This document shows, piece after piece, positions 14,035 through 16,268 of a stretch of 16,268 nt of DNA. The number at the start of each line of letters is the position of its first letter. Position 1 is the stretch's first letter. The notes beneath the pieces were generated by a model. It saw nothing but the letters and a program-made list of their open reading frames with translations. It had not been told where the DNA came from and made no database searches. Source of the DNA: DATLFQ01 sp035540915 (GTDB taxonomy: Bacteria > Actinomycetota > Acidimicrobiia > Acidimicrobiales > GCA-2861595); NCBI GenBank assembly GCA_035540915.1, contig DATLFQ010000046.1, forward strand, positions 1 to 16,268. The letters are read 5' to 3'. A program made the translations under genes and the position numbers.

Positions 14035-14040
14035 TAACTT
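14035..14040 (+). promoter_or_regulatory. Putative -10 (TAACTT) of the padR-like gene
   Basis: TAACTT is 31 bases upstream of the ATG at 14072. Directly before it is an inverted repeat CCGGC (14018-14022) and GCCGG (14030-14034), which could be an operator, for example for autoregulation by the encoded PadR-type protein. This is inference from position only. Confidence 0.35.
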
Positions 14041-14071
14041 CGTCGTCACACGCCCCGACCAGGATGCGGGC

Positions 14072-14443
14072 ATGCCCGAGCGCGCCATCGACCCGCCGTT
14101 GCCGCGGCACTATCCCGTCGCCGCCTTTCTGCTGCTGCTGGCCGAGCGGCCGGCGCACGGGTACGAGCTGGTGACCCGCCTCGGCGAACTGGCGCCGACC
14201 GGGGGCGACCTGGCCTCGCACTACCGCCTGCTGCGGACGATGGAGGCCGACGGCTTGGTGTCGTCGGCCTGGGGCCCGTCCGAGGCGGGCCCCCACCGGC
14301 GCACCTACCGCCTGACCGCGCCCGGCGTCAGCCTCCTGCACACCTGGGCGGGCCTGCTTCTCGCCGGGCACGGCGCCGTCTCGGCCTACCTCGGGAGGCA
14401 CACGGCCCTTGTGGGCGAGGAGCGCCACGCAGGCGCCGCGTGA
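14072..14443 (+). CDS. PadR-family winged-helix transcriptional regulator
   Basis: This 123-residue protein has the PadR N-terminal winged-helix domain. LLLLAERPAHGYELVTRLGEL (about 19-39) is the first helix pair with the family's 'HGYEL' motif, and HYRLLRTMEADGLV (50-63) is the recognition region. The wing is GPHRRTYRLTAPG (73-85), followed by one amphipathic helix for dimerization. PadR proteins are usually ligand-responsive repressors of neighbouring genes or of themselves. The C-terminal domain is short, as in the smaller PadR subgroup. The ATG at 14072 has an AGG about 8 bases upstream. It is divergent from ppk and convergent with the sugar dehydrogenase (9 bases between stops). Its target and ligand cannot be told from sequence; the ppk operon is one candidate. 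Confidence 0.85.
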   Translation: MPERAIDPPLPRHYPVAAFLLLLAERPAHGYELVTRLGELAPTGGDLASHYRLLRTMEADGLVSSAWGPSEAGPHRRTYRLTAPGVSLLHTWAGLLLAGHGAVSAYLGRHTALVGEERHAGAA

Positions 14444-14452
14444 ACGTCGGGC

Positions 14453-15613
14453 TCACGGGGTCGAGGCGGCGGGATCGCCGACCGGCACGGCCCGGAACAG
14501 CGAGCCGGCGCCGGACGCGAACACCAGCTCACCATCGGCGTCGGCGCCGATGTGGGTCAGCTGGGGCACCTTGGCCGTCTCCTGGCGTACGTCGGTGGCC
14601 CGGCCCTCGGGCGTGCCGACCAGGGACCACAGCGTGCCCGAGCAGAAGTCGCCGAACAGGTAGCGCCGGACCAGGTCGGGGAAGCGGGCCCCGCCGTACA
14701 CGAACCCGCCGATGACCGAGCAACCCTGGTCGTGGGTGTAGGTGGCCACCGGGAAGACGACGCCGGCACCCTCGCGTCTGAGGTCGTGGCCCTCGACACG
14801 GCGACGGCCCTCGTAGGCGCTCCACCCCAGGTTCTTCGGCGGCTTGTCGAACTCGAGGCGGACGCGGTTGACCTCCTCGATGCGGTCCTGGCCGACGTCG
14901 GCCACCCACAAATCGTTCAGCGCCGTGTCGAAGCTGAAGCGCCACGGGTTGCGCAGCCCGACCAGCACCAGTTCCCAGCGGGGGAGGGACCGGTCGACGT
15001 CGGCGGCCAGGATCTTGCCGAGCCGGCTCGAGCGGTCCTGGGCCGTCCGGCGGGGGTCGAAGGCGCCGCCACCGTCCCCCAGTCCGAGGTACAGCCGCCC
15101 GTCCGGCCCGAATGCCAGCTGTCCGCCGTTGTGGTTCTCCTCGGGCTGGTCGACGAACAGCAGCTCGCGGAGGGGCGTCGGTTCGATGGTGGTCCCGTCG
15201 CCCGAGGCGACGAACTCGGCCACCCGGGTGTCGCCCCGGCGGTCCGACCAGTGCAGGTACAGGCGGCGGTTGCCGGCGAAGCGCGGGTGGAAGGCCATGC
15301 CCAGCAGGCCGGCCTCCACGCCCGCCCCGACCGAGGCCGACATGTCGAGGGCGACGTCGGCTCGGCCGTCCACCACCCGCAGCACCCGGCCAGGCTGCTC
15401 CAGCACCCACAGCCCGACCAGGTCGCCGGGGGCGGCGCCGACGTAGGTGGGGCGGTCCAACCCGGTCGCGATCCGGGCCAGGTCGAAGTGATGGGCCGGT
15501 CGGGCGATCAGTGGCTGGTCGGCCGCCGAGGGCACGCGGTCGCGGCCGCACGCAGCCAGCGCGACGGCCGCCAGGGTCGCGGCCATCCACCGCGCCATCC
15601 TTCCCGGCCCCAT
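14453..15613 (-). CDS. PQQ-type soluble aldose sugar dehydrogenase-like lipoprotein
   Basis: This 386-residue precursor is a six-bladed beta-propeller of the glucose/sorbosone dehydrogenase family, exported and probably membrane-tethered. The signal has MARWMAATLAAVALAACG with lipobox cysteine Cys22. Family motifs in order are GLLGMAFHPRF (102-112), ENHNGGQLAFGPDGRLYLGLGDGGG (from 159, with catalytic-type His161), VGLRNPWRFSFD (218-229), DLWVADVGQDRIEEVN (234-249), NLGWSAYEG (261-269) and RYLFGDFCSGTLWSL (317-331). Such enzymes oxidize sugars using PQQ and pass electrons to acceptors, though many family members have unknown substrates. The ATG at 15613 is chosen because TACCGT precedes it by 7 bases; in-frame ATGs at 15598 and 15586 would still keep a signal peptide. 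It follows the ATPase gene by 20 bases on the same strand but may have its own promoter. No link to phosphate is evident. Confidence 0.88.
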   Translation of the reverse strand: MGPGRMARWMAATLAAVALAACGRDRVPSAADQPLIARPAHHFDLARIATGLDRPTYVGAAPGDLVGLWVLEQPGRVLRVVDGRADVALDMSASVGAGVEAGLLGMAFHPRFAGNRRLYLHWSDRRGDTRVAEFVASGDGTTIEPTPLRELLFVDQPEENHNGGQLAFGPDGRLYLGLGDGGGAFDPRRTAQDRSSRLGKILAADVDRSLPRWELVLVGLRNPWRFSFDTALNDLWVADVGQDRIEEVNRVRLEFDKPPKNLGWSAYEGRRRVEGHDLRREGAGVVFPVATYTHDQGCSVIGGFVYGGARFPDLVRRYLFGDFCSGTLWSLVGTPEGRATDVRQETAKVPQLTHIGADADGELVFASGAGSLFRAVPVGDPAASTP

Positions 15614-15620
15614 AACCGAG

Positions 15621-15626
15621 ACGGTA
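15621..15626 (-). promoter_or_regulatory. Putative -10 (TACCGT) of the sugar dehydrogenase gene
   Basis: On the minus strand, TACCGT is followed by 7 bases and the ATG at 15613. This repeats the leaderless layout seen at the kinase, ppk and ppx genes. It lies just after the stop of the ATPase gene. Confidence 0.45.
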
Positions 15627-15633
15627 GGTGGGC

Positions 15634-16268
15634 CTAATGGCCCTCGCCAAGTCGACCGGCTCGGCCGCCGGGTCGGAGGTCGACCCGGCGGAGGAGCTGG
15701 GCGTTGAGCGCCACCACGATGGTCGAGGCGCTCATGAGGACGGCGGCGATGGCGGGCGGCAGGGTGACGCCGGCCCAAACCAGGGCACCGGCCGCCACCG
15801 GGATGGCGACCACGTTGTAGCCGGCGGCCCAGGCCAGGTTCTGGAGCGACTTGCGGTACGCCGCCTTCGACAGCGCCACGATGGCGACCACGGCCCGGGG
15901 GTCGGAGCTGGCCAGGATGATGCCGGCCGACTCGATGGCGACGTCGGTCCCCGCTCCGATGGCGATGCCGACATCGGCCCGGGCCAGCGCCGGGGCGTCG
16001 TTGACGCCGTCGCCCACCATGGCCACCTTCAGGCCGCGGGACTGCAGCTCGGCCACCGCGGCGTCCTTGTCCTCCGGCAGCACCTCGGCGAACACCTCGT
16101 CGACCCCCAGGTCGGCGGCCACCGCCTCGGCCACCGGGCGGGCATCGCCGGTGATCATGACGACCCGCCGGCCGGCGGCCCGCAGGGCGGCCACCGCTTC
16201 GCGGGCCTCGGGCCGCACCTCGTCCTCCAGGGCGAGCGCCCCCACGATGCGGGCCTCGGTGCCGTCCA
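15634..16268 (-). CDS. C-terminal part of a CopB-like heavy-metal P1B-type ATPase (partial)
   Basis: The frame runs off the right edge, leaving 210 C-terminal residues (stop TAG at 15636-15634). The hydrolysis domain shows GALALEDEVRPEAREAV (about 9-25), MITGD (about 42-46) and the hinge motif MVGDGVNDAPALARADVGIA (about 82-101), which are universal in P-type ATPases. Two transmembrane helices follow. The first fits the metal-site pattern N-x6-YN-x4-P (NLAWAAGYNVVAIP), and the second has MSASTIVVALNAQLLRR. The MSxSTxxVAxNA pattern is, from memory, typical of CopB-type P1B-3 ATPases, whereas CopA has MxxSS. The DKTGT phosphorylation site, the CPx motif and any metal-binding N-terminus lie outside the window, so copper specificity is inferred, not seen. 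The protein would export metal ions across the membrane. Confidence 0.9.
   Translation of the reverse strand, partial: DGTEARIVGALALEDEVRPEAREAVAALRAAGRRVVMITGDARPVAEAVAADLGVDEVFAEVLPEDKDAAVAELQSRGLKVAMVGDGVNDAPALARADVGIAIGAGTDVAIESAGIILASSDPRAVVAIVALSKAAYRKSLQNLAWAAGYNVVAIPVAAGALVWAGVTLPPAIAAVLMSASTIVVALNAQLLRRVDLRPGGRAGRLGEGH

Noticed and set aside
11875..14037. A 720-codon open frame on the plus strand opposite ppk
   Set aside because: It mirrors the ppk codon pattern, and ppk has all its active-site motifs on the minus strand. GC-rich DNA leaves long antisense frames open.

Overview
The window comes from a very GC-rich bacterium with actinobacterial habits. The evidence is a SenX3/RegX3-type two-component pair, frequent GTG and TTG starts, nearly exclusive G/C third codon positions, and several genes that begin 6-8 bases after a TANNNT -10 hexamer, as in leaderless transcription. 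A deep actinobacterial lineage such as Acidimicrobiia would fit, but that placement is an impression from gene content and style, not a measurement.

Almost the whole window is one phosphate-sensing, phosphate-uptake and polyphosphate locus. From the left there is the tail of an unidentified, probably secreted protein (2-226) and a coding-like but frame-broken remnant on the minus strand (234-515). Next comes a minus-strand phoU paralogue (516-1178), divergent from a senX3-like sensor kinase (1320-2486) and a regX3-like response regulator (2486-3208). A second phoU (3429-4100) follows, and then the phosphate ABC transporter pstS-pstC-pstA-pstB (4220-7948). A Ppx/GppA phosphatase with an HD domain (8192-9760) ends the plus-strand block. 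Converging on it is a tight minus-strand operon: polyphosphate kinase ppk1, a CYTH-CHAD protein and a short histidine phosphatase (13893 down to 9822). The right end holds a small PadR-type regulator (14072-14443), a PQQ-type sugar dehydrogenase lipoprotein (15613-14453) and the C-terminal part of a CopB-like heavy-metal P-type ATPase cut by the window edge (15634-16268).

The genes form a plausible circuit. PstSCAB imports phosphate, and the PhoU proteins would couple transporter state to the SenX3-like kinase. The RegX3-like regulator would act at GTTCACC-type PHO boxes: three 11-bp direct repeats ahead of pstS (4100-4128) and two ahead of phoU (1242-1259). Ppk1 stores phosphate as polyphosphate, the CHAD domain probably binds it, and Ppx releases it. 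In both PHO-box promoters the box lies 41-42 bp upstream of a TANNNT hexamer. No tRNA, rRNA, CRISPR array, insertion sequence or phage feature was seen. The window is largely a well-ordered version of known parts. The points worth following are the promoter layout, a degenerate PhoU, a possible Nudix-less MutT1-like phosphatase, and two poorly explained short coding-like stretches.
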